Positions 9,407 to 18,027 of a DNA stretch of 64,000 nt are shown piece by piece. The stretch's first letter is position 1. Every line of letters starts with the position of its first letter. This DNA is from Hyphomonas oceanitis SCH89 (GTDB lineage Bacteria > Pseudomonadota > Alphaproteobacteria > Caulobacterales > Hyphomonadaceae). Location of the stretch: the NCBI RefSeq assembly GCF_000685295.1, contig NZ_ARYL01000010.1:49884-113883 (forward strand). The letters run 5' to 3'. A program made the translations under genes and the position numbers. The notes beneath the pieces were generated by a model that was not told the DNA's origin, made no database searches, and saw nothing but the letters and a program-made list of their open reading frames with translations.

Positions 9407-9859
9407 ATGTCCGAGCCACAAGCGCTGCGTCTCCTGGCGGAAACGCCCGAGGACCTTCAAGTCATTGCAGCCGCGGTTCAGGATTCGGTCGTTAAGGCCG
9501 GCAGCCTGAAATACGAGGCAAAGCAGCGTCGCTTTTCACTGGAGCTGAACCGGTTCCGCTGGGAAGCTGGCCAGCCGAACCGCAAGGAAGGCGCACGCGT
9601 GCGCTCGCTGCTGGCGTTTGATGGCGTTCTGGGCGCGAAGACGCGGGCCGTGACGAAAGTGGATCCGGAACTGATCCTCTCGCTGCTTGAAGTGACGTTC
9701 ACGCCAGCCGAAGAACCGCCCGGCGGCACGGTCACGCTTCTATTCGCTGGCGATGGCGAGATTACGCTGGATGTTGAAGTGCTGGATGCAACGCTGCTGG
9801 ACAGTGATTATGTCTGGCCGACGCGCAACCTGCCGAGCCACGAGCGTCGCCGGAAATAG
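9407..9859 (+). CDS. DUF2948 family protein
   Basis: A 150-residue cytosolic protein of a conserved alphaproteobacterial family found between murA and hisD. The N-terminal segment EDLQVIAAAVQDSVVKAG and FSLELNRFRWE are typical. No catalytic motif, membrane segment or signal peptide is seen. Its function is unknown. Tight spacing to murA (9 bases) suggests one operon that also includes hisD. Confidence 0.85.
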   Translation: MSEPQALRLLAETPEDLQVIAAAVQDSVVKAGSLKYEAKQRRFSLELNRFRWEAGQPNRKEGARVRSLLAFDGVLGAKTRAVTKVDPELILSLLEVTFTPAEEPPGGTVTLLFAGDGEITLDVEVLDATLLDSDYVWPTRNLPSHERRRK

Positions 9860-9958
9860 GCCATGACCCTGCCCATGCGGCATGGCGGCCTAACCAGCGC
9901 CTTGCCAGCCGGGATATGACAGTCCATGTACCGGGTTTTGGAAAGCCGGGTCCCCCTC

Positions 9959-11266
9959 ATGGTCCGTAAATTTGATGCCCTTCAGCCGGATTTCGAAACC
10001 GGCTTTGCTGCCTTCCTCGCGGAGGATCGCGGCACAGGGCATGATGTGGCCAGCATTGTGCGCAAAATTCTCGATGATGTTGAGGCATCCGGCGGGCAGG
10101 CTGTGGCCGATTACACGGCAAAATTTGATGCGTTGCAGGTCAATCCGACGACCCTTCAGTCTGATAATGTGGACCTTCACGCTCTCGCAGCCAATTGCCC
10201 GGCCGACCTGCGCGAGGCCATCGATTTCGCCCATGACCGGATTGCCGCCTATCACACCGCGCAGCGACCGGCGGACCACCGCTTCACTGATACAGCAGGC
10301 GTTGAGCTTGGCTGGCGCTGGACCGCGCTGGCAAGCGTTGGTGTCTATGTGCCCGGAGGCCGCGCGAGTTATCCGTCTTCCGTCCTGATGAACACCGTGC
10401 CGGCGAAGATTGCCGGCGTGTCGCGGATCGTGATGGTGGCGCCTGCGCCGGGCGGCGAGCTTGCGCCTGCCGTTGCGTATGCAGCGCTCAAAGCCGGCGT
10501 TGATGAATTCTATCCTATCGGGGGCGCGCAGGCCGTTGCCGCGCTGGCCTTCGGCGCTGGCCGCCTGAAGCCGGTCGACAAGATTGTTGGCCCCGGCAAT
10601 GCCTTTGTCGCTGAGGCGAAACGCCAGGTTTTTGGCCGCGTTGGCATCGACACCATTGCCGGTCCGTCTGAGATTTTGGTGATTGCCGACCATACGGCAA
10701 ATCCTGACTGGGTAGCCGCCGATCTCCTTTCGCAGGCCGAGCATGATCCATCGAGTCAGTCTATCCTGATCGCCGTGGATAAGGCTGTGGGCAAGGCTGT
10801 GGAAATCTCTGTGGAAAACCAGTTGAAGGAATTGGCGACCGGCGAGCGGGCGCGTCTTTCGTGGGAGGCCCACGGCGCCATCATCGATGCGCCAGACCTC
10901 GAAACTGCAGCAGCCATTGCGAACCAGATCGCACCGGAGCACCTGGAGCTGGCCATTGCCGATCCGGACGCGCTCCTGCCACTGATCCAGCATGCGGGCG
11001 CGGTCTTCCTTGGCCACCTGACCCCTGAGGCGCTGGGCGATTACGTGACGGGCTCCAACCACGTGCTGCCGACCAGCCGCGCCGCGCGTTTTGGCTCCGG
11101 CCTTGGCCTCTATGACTTCCTGAAGCGCATGAGCATCCAGCGGGTCAGCCCTGAGGGCTTTGCGGCGCTTGCACCGGCGGCCCTGCGCCTTGCCGAGGCC
11201 GAACGCCTGCCGGCGCATGCCCGTTCTGTGTCCATTCGTACCAACCGGAGCGGGGCTGATGGGTGA
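9959..11266 (+). CDS. hisD: Histidinol dehydrogenase
   Basis: Oxidises L-histidinol to L-histidine in two NAD-dependent steps, the last reactions of histidine synthesis. About 435 residues from the ATG at 9959 ([12 protein letters not shown]), which fits the family start better than the ATG at 9926 that adds 11 residues. Signatures seen: [20 protein letters not shown], the [12 protein letters not shown] segment, AGPSEILV and the zinc/His site region APEHLEL. Its stop overlaps the UPF0262 start by 8 bases, so the two are translationally coupled. Confidence 0.97.
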   Translation: MVRKFDALQPDFETGFAAFLAEDRGTGHDVASIVRKILDDVEASGGQAVADYTAKFDALQVNPTTLQSDNVDLHALAANCPADLREAIDFAHDRIAAYHTAQRPADHRFTDTAGVELGWRWTALASVGVYVPGGRASYPSSVLMNTVPAKIAGVSRIVMVAPAPGGELAPAVAYAALKAGVDEFYPIGGAQAVAALAFGAGRLKPVDKIVGPGNAFVAEAKRQVFGRVGIDTIAGPSEILVIADHTANPDWVAADLLSQAEHDPSSQSILIAVDKAVGKAVEISVENQLKELATGERARLSWEAHGAIIDAPDLETAAAIANQIAPEHLELAIADPDALLPLIQHAGAVFLGHLTPEALGDYVTGSNHVLPTSRAARFGSGLGLYDFLKRMSIQRVSPEGFAALAPAALRLAEAERLPAHARSVSIRTNRSGADG

Positions 11267-11735
11267 AAACCGGCTGATCTCGATCCATATCGATGAGGAG
11301 ACGCTTGGTGCGTCCGGCCCGGATGCGGAGCATGAGCGCCGCGTTGCCATATTCGACCTGATTGAAGAGAACAGTTTCGGCCTGCCGGACCATGACAGGG
11401 GCCCCTATGCCCTCAGCCTGTCTCAGGTGGAGCGCAAGCTGGTCTTCGCCATCCGCGACGAGGCCGGCGCGGACGTGCACACCTTTATCCTGTCCATGGG
11501 CCCGTTCCGGGGCGTGATCCGCGATTATTTCATGATCTGCGACAGCTATTACGATGCCATCCGCAACCAGACGCCGCATCAGATCGAGGCCATCGACATG
11601 GCGCGGCGCGGTATCCACAATGAGGGTTCGGAACTGCTAGCCGAGCGCCTCGAAGGTAAGGTCGATGTCGATTTCCACACGTCCCGCCGCCTGTTCACCC
11701 TGATCTGCGCCCTGCATGCGGGGCAGACGCGCTAG
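11259..11735 (+). CDS. UPF0262 family protein
   Basis: A 158-residue conserved alphaproteobacterial protein of unknown function. Starting at the ATG at 11259 ([17 protein letters not shown]) gives the family-typical N-terminus; [16 protein letters not shown] and [18 protein letters not shown] are characteristic segments. The start overlaps the hisD stop by 8 bases, so it is the last gene of the murA-DUF2948-hisD run. No signal peptide or catalytic motif is recognisable. Confidence 0.9.
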   Translation: MGENRLISIHIDEETLGASGPDAEHERRVAIFDLIEENSFGLPDHDRGPYALSLSQVERKLVFAIRDEAGADVHTFILSMGPFRGVIRDYFMICDSYYDAIRNQTPHQIEAIDMARRGIHNEGSELLAERLEGKVDVDFHTSRRLFTLICALHAGQTR

Positions 11736-11746
11736 CGCTATTTGCT

Positions 11747-12280
11747 TCAGCCGGCGAACATGGCTTTCGCTTTTTCCACGTCATAGGTCCGTTCGGTCAG
11801 GTTTTCCGGGTCCCACTCGCTGCGATGGACGGCGAAGAAATCACCGCCATAGACATGGATGGCGCCGGTGAGCTTCTGGATCGGGTTGGTGACCGAATGG
11901 ATCACGTCTTTCCCGAGCGGCGCGACATCGCCCGTCGACAGGGCTTTCGCGCCAGCGGCCTCGACGCGTCCTGTCGGGTCGTCCTTTATCCGGCGCCAGA
12001 AGATATTGTCTTCCCGGCCGCCATAGACGCCGATCACGGCCCACATTTCATGATTATGCGGCATCAGGGCCATGCCGGGCTTCCAGACGACATTCAGGAT
12101 GGTCAGATCGTCTGCCCGATGGATCGGGAAGATGCCGCCCGCGGTCGGCTCGCCCACGGCGGCCAGCACATTTGCCGGATCGCTTAGCGCGCGGGTGACT
12201 ATCTCGCTGACCGCTTTATGGGTCGGGTCATTCGTCACCGCCGCCCGGCAATCTTCGACGAACTGATCAAGATCAAGCAT
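11747..12280 (-). CDS. Cupin-fold metal-dependent protein (cysteine-dioxygenase-like)
   Basis: 177 residues with a single double-stranded beta-helix domain. The metal-binding first motif is seen as MPHNHEMWAVIGVYGG and the second as the GKDVIHSVTNP segment, with His residues of a mononuclear iron site. The overall pattern resembles small cysteine-dioxygenase-like cupins; the substrate is not predictable. It stands alone on the minus strand between UPF0262 and infA. A low-molecular-weight phosphatase gene often found at this place in alphaproteobacteria is absent. Confidence 0.7.
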   Translation of the reverse strand: MLDLDQFVEDCRAAVTNDPTHKAVSEIVTRALSDPANVLAAVGEPTAGGIFPIHRADDLTILNVVWKPGMALMPHNHEMWAVIGVYGGREDNIFWRRIKDDPTGRVEAAGAKALSTGDVAPLGKDVIHSVTNPIQKLTGAIHVYGGDFFAVHRSEWDPENLTERTYDVEKAKAMFAG

Positions 12281-12439
12281 GGTATCCTCCGTGACTTAAA
12301 GTGGTAAGCCAGCAGGCGCGGGGGAACAAGCACATGCCCCTCTGACCATCCGCGCTTGCCGGAATCCCTTCTACGGGCTATGGCGCACCCCTATATGCGT
12401 TTCGGCGGCGCAACGGTCCGCAGATTATTTGGAGACTTC

Positions 12440-12658
12440 ATGTCGAAGGAAGAACTAATTGAATTTGAAGGCACAGTTGTCGAACTGCTGCCGAACGCGA
12501 CGTTCCGCGTCAAACTCGAGAACGAACACGAGATCATCGCCCACACTGCGGGCAAGCTGCGCAAGAACCGTATCCGCGTTCTGACCGGCGACAAGGTCAT
12601 GGTTGAAATGACCCCCTACGACCTTACCAAGGGTCGCATTACCTACCGCTTCCGCTAA
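12440..12658 (+). CDS. infA: Translation initiation factor IF-1
   Basis: A 72-residue OB-fold protein that binds the A site of the 30S subunit during initiation. It reads [19 protein letters not shown], then [15 protein letters not shown] and ends KGRITYRFR, all typical. A GGAG ribosome site lies 5 bases before the ATG at 12440. An in-frame upstream ATG at 12356 would give a non-family extension and is rejected. The maf gene follows after 4 bases. Confidence 0.98.
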   Translation: MSKEELIEFEGTVVELLPNATFRVKLENEHEIIAHTAGKLRKNRIRVLTGDKVMVEMTPYDLTKGRITYRFR

Positions 12659-12662
12659 ACCG

Positions 12663-13247
12663 ATGGCGTCTACCGGACATGCGCCGCTCATTCTCGCGAG
12701 CGCCAGTCCGCGCCGCCGGGAACTGCTCGCCCAGATCGGCATCGTCCCGGACCTGATCGCCCCCACCGACATTGACGAAACGCGTCGCAAGGACGAGTCG
12801 CCGCGTGCGCTGGCTGAGCGCCTTGCGCGCGAGAAGGCGGCTGCGTCTCCGGAAGCGGGCTATGTGCTGGCTGCCGATACGGTTGTCGCGCTGGGCACGC
12901 GTAATCTGGAAAAGGCCGCAGATGCGATGGAGGCGGAGGCCTTCCTCCGGCTGCTGTCAGGGCGCTCGCACCAGTGCATCACAGGCATAGCCGTGAAGGC
13001 CCCGGATGGCCGCGTGCAGGCGCGCACGGTGCTTGCCCGCGTGCGGATGAAGCGGCTGACCGATGCGGAGATCGCTGCCTATGTCGCCAGCGGCGAATGG
13101 CAGGGTAAAGCTGGCGGCTATGGCATCCAGGGCATGGCGGGTGGTTTCATCAGCCATATCAATGGCAGCTATACGGCGATTGTCGGGCTACCGCTTTATG
13201 AGACGAAAGCGCTGCTAGAGGGCATGGGCTGGCGGGCGAAAGCCTAG
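12663..13247 (+). CDS. maf: Maf-like nucleoside triphosphate pyrophosphatase
   Basis: 194 residues. Maf proteins hydrolyse non-canonical or dTTP/UTP nucleotides to the monophosphate and pyrophosphate. Key marks: the LILASASPRRRELL loop at the N-terminus, the VLAADTVV catalytic Asp segment, and GGYGIQGMAGGF. It is the immediate neighbour of infA (4-base gap), a usual alphaproteobacterial order. The subfamily (dTTP/UTP versus other) is not certain. Its TAG stop is shared in the palindrome CTAG with the convergent downstream gene. Confidence 0.9.
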   Translation: MASTGHAPLILASASPRRRELLAQIGIVPDLIAPTDIDETRRKDESPRALAERLAREKAAASPEAGYVLAADTVVALGTRNLEKAADAMEAEAFLRLLSGRSHQCITGIAVKAPDGRVQARTVLARVRMKRLTDAEIAAYVASGEWQGKAGGYGIQGMAGGFISHINGSYTAIVGLPLYETKALLEGMGWRAKA

Positions 13248-13591
13248 ACCCGCTCCATCGCTGCCACGGCCAGCAGGCTCAATCCAACAACAGCTGCGAC
13301 GCCGAGCCAGAGCGGGTTGGCACTGGCAAGGGCCGTCATGTCGGTTTGCGCCTGCACGATGGACGTCGTGATGGATGTGTCGAGGCCGACCGTATCGGCC
13401 AGCAGTTTGGGCAATTGAGAGGCGGCAACCAGCGCGCCGGCAACGCCGGTTACGGCCAGCAGCAGCTTGCGCATCCGGCCCTGCGCGCGCACCCGGCCCA
13501 TCACGCCATCGGTGAAGGGTTTCGCCTCCAGTGCGCGGTCTTCGCTCGCGAACAGGGCGGTCAGGTCGGCGTAAGTATCTTCGTCTCGCAT
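13244..13591 (-). CDS. Small two-helix membrane protein, possible regulator of the ECF sigma
   Basis: 115 residues from the ATG at 13591. A soluble N-terminus (MRDEDTYADLTALFASEDR) is followed by two hydrophobic segments, about residues 46-64 and 90-110. It lies 13 bases after the ECF sigma gene, the position of an anti-sigma factor, and is membrane-anchored, which suits that role. The zinc-binding His-x3-Cys-x2-Cys anti-sigma motif is absent, so the role is inference from position. The stop overlaps the maf stop in CTAG. Confidence 0.65.
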   Translation of the reverse strand: MRDEDTYADLTALFASEDRALEAKPFTDGVMGRVRAQGRMRKLLLAVTGVAGALVAASQLPKLLADTVGLDTSITTSIVQAQTDMTALASANPLWLGVAAVVGLSLLAVAAMERV

Positions 13592-13604
13592 GGTTTCTAC
13601 TCCA

Positions 13605-14132
13605 TCATGCCACTTCAGTGGCGGCAAGGTGTTTGCGAAGGGCGGCCACGCCGCGGTTCACATGGGATTTGATCGTACCGAGCGGCCAGCCTGTGGCTTC
13701 TGCAGCTTCCCGGTGGCTGAGGCTGGCAGCGACACAGAGGGTAACGCATATGCGCTGGGCCTCAGGCAGTTTTTCGAGGGCGCGTGACAGGTCCATCTTG
13801 TCATTTGCCGTGTCGGCCTGCGTGCGGCCGAAGGGGATGATTTCGGCGGTCTCGTCGAACTCGATCTCTTTTCTCTGGCGTCGGCGCACCTGCAGGAATT
13901 CGCGATAGCAGATCGTGCAGATCCAGGCCGCGAACGTGCCCCCGGCATAGGTGCCGATCTTCTGCCAGGCGGTGAGGAAGGTTGCCTGGGCGATATCGTC
14001 ACCGTCGCTCGCCGTGCCGGTCAGGCGGCGCGCCATGCCCCGCACCCTTGCCTGGTGACGCCGCACGAGTTCGGCATAGGCGCTTTCGCTGCCACGTGCG
14101 GCATCGGCTGCCAGGTCAGGGTCGGTGCGCAT
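13605..14132 (-). CDS. RNA polymerase ECF-type sigma factor
   Basis: 175 residues from the ATG at 14132 (MRTDPDLAADAARG), chosen because GGGAGG lies 9 bases upstream. It has a sigma-2 region (AYAELVRRHQ, DDIAQATFLTAWQKI) and a sigma-4 helix-turn-helix (SLSHREAAEATGWPLGTIKS). It directs RNA polymerase to a small regulon, usually an envelope or oxidative response. It is the middle gene of a three-gene minus-strand run: DUF6249 protein, sigma, two-helix membrane protein. It probably autoregulates this operon, but no promoter pair could be confirmed. Confidence 0.88.
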   Translation of the reverse strand: MRTDPDLAADAARGSESAYAELVRRHQARVRGMARRLTGTASDGDDIAQATFLTAWQKIGTYAGGTFAAWICTICYREFLQVRRRQRKEIEFDETAEIIPFGRTQADTANDKMDLSRALEKLPEAQRICVTLCVAASLSHREAAEATGWPLGTIKSHVNRGVAALRKHLAATEVA

Positions 14133-14163
14133 GTCGTTGCCTCCCGCGGCGACGATCCACAGA

Positions 14164-14535
14164 TCAGGCTGCTTTGGAGCCATGACCGAATTTCCAGAGG
14201 CCAAGATATGCCAGTCCAAGGAAAACCGGAAATGAGGCCACGCCGATCATCGGCATGACGGCTTCGCCTTCTTGCTGACCAACCACCATACCAAGTACGG
14301 CGAAAGCGCATCCGAAGGCGATGAAGAGGACGCCGCGGCGCAGGTCAGCCCGAATCGGATCGACCAGAAGCGACATCTTCTCGATCAGTTCCGGCGAGAT
14401 GGTCTGGCCGCTGTCGATGGCGTGGCGCACGGTTTCGTGGGCCGTGAGGCGCTTTTTGTAATTGAACAGGCTGACCAGCCAGATGCAGACCGGCAGGACA
14501 GAAAACAGGACAATAGGGACAAGGACGTCTTCCAT
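14164..14535 (-). CDS. DUF6249-type inner-membrane protein
   Basis: 123 residues with an N-terminal membrane segment (VLVPIVLFSVLPVCIWLVSL), a conserved linker with ETVRHAIDSGQTISPELIEKM, and two further hydrophobic segments. This arrangement matches DUF6249 proteins, which I recall beside ECF sigma genes. It is the first gene of the operon, 31 bases before the sigma start, and could take part in sensing (inference). No enzymatic motif is present. Confidence 0.75.
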   Translation of the reverse strand: MEDVLVPIVLFSVLPVCIWLVSLFNYKKRLTAHETVRHAIDSGQTISPELIEKMSLLVDPIRADLRRGVLFIAFGCAFAVLGMVVGQQEGEAVMPMIGVASFPVFLGLAYLGLWKFGHGSKAA

Positions 14536-14688
14536 TAGGGTATCTTTCTCATTGTTTCACCGGCTCCAAATGTCCGGCCTCATTGGGTAGATGCAGCCAG
14601 ATGCCCGTTTGGATGCAGGGGGCCTGGAAAAATGTCCTGCCGCCTTTGCTTGCAGCCAGCCGGGCACGCCTGTAATCGCGTGGGCAGC

Positions 14689-15402
14689 ATGGTGAAACTG
14701 ACGCCCAAAAAGAAGAAGCGCCCGCATGTGGCCGCTGATCTCGCGACCGTCGCAGGGCGCAAACGGGCACGGCGCGAGCTGATCTGGGGCGATCACGGCT
14801 TCCTGCGGGCCCGTTTCAGCAACCTGCACCAGATCGCGCCAGACATGTGGCGGGCCAACCAGCCCTCGCCCCGTCAGGTCGTTGAGCATGCCAAGGCACG
14901 CGGCATCAAGACGATCATCAACCTGCGCGGCCCCAGCACGAAGGGCTATTACCTGCTGGAGAAAGAGGCCTGCGAAGCGGCGGGCATCGCCCTCGTCGAT
15001 TTCCAGGTCTTTTCCCGCGACACGCCCACGAAGGAAGCCATTTTCGGCGCACGCGACCTGTTCGCGCGCATCGAATATCCGGCCCTGATGCACTGCAAGT
15101 CCGGTGCGGACCGGGCGGGCATCATGTCGGTCCTGTATATGCTGCTGCACGAGAAGGTGCCGTTCGCGGAGGCGCGCCAGCAGCTCTCGTTCAAGTACCT
15201 GCACATCAAGCACGGCAAGACGGGCATGCTGGACGCCTTTTTCGATGCCTATGAGCGCTACAATGCCGGCCGCGCGCCTGAGGCCTGGAAGCCTTTCCTC
15301 GACTGGGTGGAGGAGGATTATGACCGGATGGCCGTGAAGACTGAATTCCTTGAGAATTTTGGCGCCAAGGTCCAGGTCGACAAGATACTTGGCCGGGAAT
15401 AG
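14689..15402 (+). CDS. Tyrosine/dual-specificity phosphatase-like protein
   Basis: 237 residues from the ATG at 14689 (MVKLTPKKKKRP); an earlier ATG at 14632 adds 19 unlikely residues. The CX5R phosphatase loop is seen as HCKSGADR with Cys136 and Arg142; upstream are WRANQPSPRQVVEHAKARG and INLRGP, typical of the bacterial DSP-like family. It should hydrolyse phosphate esters through a cysteinyl-phosphate; whether the substrate is protein, lipid or nucleotide is unknown. The N-terminus is rich in lysine and arginine. No partner genes are evident. Confidence 0.85.
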   Translation: MVKLTPKKKKRPHVAADLATVAGRKRARRELIWGDHGFLRARFSNLHQIAPDMWRANQPSPRQVVEHAKARGIKTIINLRGPSTKGYYLLEKEACEAAGIALVDFQVFSRDTPTKEAIFGARDLFARIEYPALMHCKSGADRAGIMSVLYMLLHEKVPFAEARQQLSFKYLHIKHGKTGMLDAFFDAYERYNAGRAPEAWKPFLDWVEEDYDRMAVKTEFLENFGAKVQVDKILGRE

Positions 15403-15466
15403 GCGCTTTCCCTAACCCGAGATTCATGGTCAGTTCCGCGATCAACCTGACCATGGAGCCGCCGGA

Positions 15467-15772
15467 ATGCGCCACCTTCTCCTTTCGATTTCTGCCCTCG
15501 CGCTGCTCGGCGCCTGTAGCGGCGGCGACAACAAGGCCATCGTGAAGACGTGCGCGTCTGAAGGCGAAGCGGTCGAGACCTGCACCTGCATTGCCGATGC
15601 GATGGAAGCCAAGCTGGACCCGGACCTGTTCAAGCGTACGGCGCAGGCCATCGGCCGTGAAAAGCGCGACGTGGAGAACTTTGTGACGTCCCTGACGACA
15701 GCGGAACAGCTACAGTTCGCGTCGGTCGTGAATGACATGTTCACCTGCAAACTTGCCCCGCCAAAGGACTAG
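15467..15772 (+). CDS. Small lipoprotein of unknown function
   Basis: 101 residues beginning MRHLLLSISALALLGACSGG: a type II signal peptide with lipobox LLGAC, so Cys17 should be lipidated. The mature part has four more cysteines (TCASEG, ETCTCIAD, TCKLAP) and an alpha-helical look, and could form two disulfides. It resembles small alphaproteobacterial lipoproteins of unknown role. It stands between the phosphatase and a membrane protein on the same strand. Confidence 0.7.
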   Translation: MRHLLLSISALALLGACSGGDNKAIVKTCASEGEAVETCTCIADAMEAKLDPDLFKRTAQAIGREKRDVENFVTSLTTAEQLQFASVVNDMFTCKLAPPKD

Positions 15773-15897
15773 CCCGGCCTGCCTGACGGGGTGCATTCGG
15801 ACACCGTTCGGGCCCTGACATTCGTTTCTCGCGTGTAATCGCGTGACGCGAGGCCGCAAAAAGCCTAGATTCTGCCTGCAACACAGAGGGGATGCCC

Positions 15898-16173
15898 ATG
15901 AAGTTTCTGATCATCAACAGTTTCCGCATCATGGTCTACGTGGCCTATATCGCGATCATCGTCGGGGGCATCGCGCTCGGCCTCTACCAGAAGGGCGTAT
16001 TCAGCAATGAAATGTTCGGCCTGACGGGCGGTCTTTCCCAAGTGGCAGACTTCGTCATCTTCACAGCCGGCGGCTGGATCGCTGCCAGCCTTGTCTGCGG
16101 CCTGATCGTCACGCTGATGGACATCCGCGACGACATCAACGACCGCCTGCCAGACGCACGCCGCGACGACTGA
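15898..16173 (+). CDS. Small membrane protein of unknown function
   Basis: 91 residues with two clear hydrophobic segments: near residues 11-33 (VAYIAIIVGGIALGLY) and 50-75 (ADFVIFTAGGWIAASLVCGLI), ending in a charged tail. The ATG at 15898 is preferred over 15892 because AGAGGGG lies 6-7 bases upstream. Function not recognised. A good terminator follows at 16201. Confidence 0.65.
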   Translation: MKFLIINSFRIMVYVAYIAIIVGGIALGLYQKGVFSNEMFGLTGGLSQVADFVIFTAGGWIAASLVCGLIVTLMDIRDDINDRLPDARRDD

Positions 16174-16200
16174 GCCGGATTTCGGGATGGGACAAATGAT

Positions 16201-16233
16201 AAATGCCGCTGGACTGTTCCGGCGGCATTTTTT
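16201..16233 (+). terminator. Intrinsic terminator
   Basis: Inverted repeat AAATGCCGC / GCGGCATTT with a 12-base loop followed by a T run (six T in total). It follows the small membrane protein gene and precedes the MAPEG gene, which has its own ribosome site. Confidence 0.8.
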
Positions 16234-16249
16234 CTTGGAGGAATAGGAC

Positions 16250-16636
16250 ATGCCACCATTGGAAGCCGCAGCCGTTTATATCGGCATCAATATCCTGCTG
16301 CTGATCTATCTATCATCGCGCGTGGTTTTCATGCGTCGTTCCGCGCAGATATCCGTCGGGCATGGCGGGAATCTGGAGCTGGAATTGCGCACGCGCGCGC
16401 ATGGCAATGCGACGGAATACATCCCGGCCATGATGGTGGGCCTCGTAACGGCGGCCTATATGGGCATCCCGGTCCTGTGGATACACGTTCTGGGAGGCAC
16501 GTTCACATTTGGTCGCATCCTTCATGCCGTTGGCCTGTCGGGCAATATCCTGCCCGCGCGCGCCTTCGGCATGGTGCTCACCTGGATCGCCATGATCGGG
16601 ATTGCGCTCATGCTGATTTATCACGGCCTTGCCTGA
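16250..16636 (+). CDS. MAPEG family membrane protein
   Basis: 128 residues with about four hydrophobic segments and the family stretch ELRTRAHGNATEYIPAMM (the MAPEG N-x2-E/EY-P signature). Relatives include microsomal glutathione S-transferase and related inner-membrane proteins; bacterial members are mostly uncharacterised. A strong TTGGAGGAATAGGAC ribosome site precedes the ATG. Glutathione synthesis (gshA) and a GST are elsewhere in the window, but there is no operon link. Confidence 0.85.
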   Translation: MPPLEAAAVYIGINILLLIYLSSRVVFMRRSAQISVGHGGNLELELRTRAHGNATEYIPAMMVGLVTAAYMGIPVLWIHVLGGTFTFGRILHAVGLSGNILPARAFGMVLTWIAMIGIALMLIYHGLA

Positions 16637-16680
16637 TTTGAGCGGTTGCGCGGTCCCGCAGGGCGGTCCATCTAGCGCTC

Positions 16681-18027
16681 ATGGCTGAATTCAAGACCCC
16701 GCCGGCCGACTTGCTCGCCGGCCTTATCGACCAGTGCCTCAAGGCAGGTGCCGACGCTGCAGACGCTCGTATCGGGGCCGCTGAAGGCGTCAGCGTCTCT
16801 GTTCGGGACGGCAAGCTGGAAAGCATTGAACGCGAAGAGAGCACATCCGTGTCGCTGCGGGCCTTTTACGGCAAGCGGCAGGCGCATGTGTCCGGCTCTG
16901 ATCTCTCCACCGAAGGCCTGCATGCCTTGGCCACACGCTGCGCCGCCATGGCCCGCGCCGTGCCGGAGGACAAGTATTGCGGCCTGCCGGATACGAGCGA
17001 GCTTGCGACAGGCGCTCTGGACATGGACCTGAGTGGCGAGCCTGAACTGTCGCCTGAGACACTCGAACACGAATCCCTCGCGGCCGAGGCTGCCGCCTTG
17101 GCCGTCAAAGGCATCAAGACGGTCGCCGGTTGCGGCGCATCGTGGAACCGTTCCAGCCGCTGGGTCGCGGCCAGTAACGGCTTCTTCGCCTACAAGACAG
17201 GGTCCAGCACCAGCCTCGGCCTCGCCTCCGTCGCCGAGAAAGACGGCGCCATGGAGCGCGATTATGAAAGCTGGTCCGTGCGGCACACCGCTGACCGCCC
17301 GACTGCCGAAGCCATCGGCCGCACCGCCGGCGAGCGCACCATTGCCCGCCTTGGCGCGCGCAAGCTGGGCACGCAGAAGGCCGCAGTCATCTATGACCGT
17401 CGTGTTTCGTCCGGCCTGCTCGGCGCCCTGATGAGCGCCATTTCCGGGCCGTCCATCGCGCGCGGTGTCAGCTTCCTGAAAGAGGCCATGGGCACGCAGG
17501 TGTTCGCCAAGGGCATCAACATCATCGACGATCCGTTCCGGCCGATGGGCATGGGCTCGCGCAGCCATGATGGCGAAGGCCTGCCTGTGAAGGAGACTTA
17601 CCTGATCGAGGATGGCCGCCTCACTGAATGGCTGCTCAACGGTCCGTCAGCCCGCCAGCTTGGCCTGAAGCCCAATGGCTTCTCCGCCCTCGGCTTCGGC
17701 GACCCACCAGGTGTCACCACATCGAACCTCTACCTGCAGCCGGGCGAGAAAACGCCAGCAGAGCTGATGGCGCAGGCTGGCAAGGGCCTGCTCGTTACCG
17801 ACATGTTCGGCCCGTCGATCAACCCGAATACCGGCGACTATTCCGTTGGCGTCGCGGGTTTCTGGTTCGAGAATGGCGAGATTGCCTATCCCGTTTCCGA
17901 GGTGACGATTGCTGGCGACCTGCCGGCCATCTTCGCGCGTCTCATCCCTGCCTCCGATCTCGAGTTCCGGGGCACGCGCGATGCGCCGAGCATCCTCGTC
18001 GAGGACATGAGCCTTGCCGGCAGCTGA
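16681..18027 (+). CDS. pmbA: TldE/PmbA subunit of the TldD-TldE metalloprotease
   Basis: 448 residues. TldE and TldD form a heterodimeric zinc protease that trims unfolded peptides; E. coli PmbA/TldE matures microcin and antagonises CcdA stability. Seen: the N-terminal DGKLESIEREESTSVSLRAF pattern shared with TldD, and the C-terminal GPSINPNTGDYSVGVAGFW segment typical of PmbA. It lacks the HExxxH motif, as expected for this subunit. The partner tldD is about 19 kb away at 36789-38192. The 3' end overlaps the IMPase gene by 14 bases. Confidence 0.93.
   Translation: MAEFKTPPADLLAGLIDQCLKAGADAADARIGAAEGVSVSVRDGKLESIEREESTSVSLRAFYGKRQAHVSGSDLSTEGLHALATRCAAMARAVPEDKYCGLPDTSELATGALDMDLSGEPELSPETLEHESLAAEAAALAVKGIKTVAGCGASWNRSSRWVAASNGFFAYKTGSSTSLGLASVAEKDGAMERDYESWSVRHTADRPTAEAIGRTAGERTIARLGARKLGTQKAAVIYDRRVSSGLLGALMSAISGPSIARGVSFLKEAMGTQVFAKGINIIDDPFRPMGMGSRSHDGEGLPVKETYLIEDGRLTEWLLNGPSARQLGLKPNGFSALGFGDPPGVTTSNLYLQPGEKTPAELMAQAGKGLLVTDMFGPSINPNTGDYSVGVAGFWFENGEIAYPVSEVTIAGDLPAIFARLIPASDLEFRGTRDAPSILVEDMSLAGS

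Noticed and set aside
9890..11350. 486-codon minus-strand frame across hisD
   Set aside because: Antisense shadow; hisD has all expected motifs on the plus strand.
15827..15853. Hairpin CTCGCGT/ACGCGAG before the small membrane protein gene
   Set aside because: No T tract and no regulatory context; may be chance in GC-rich DNA.
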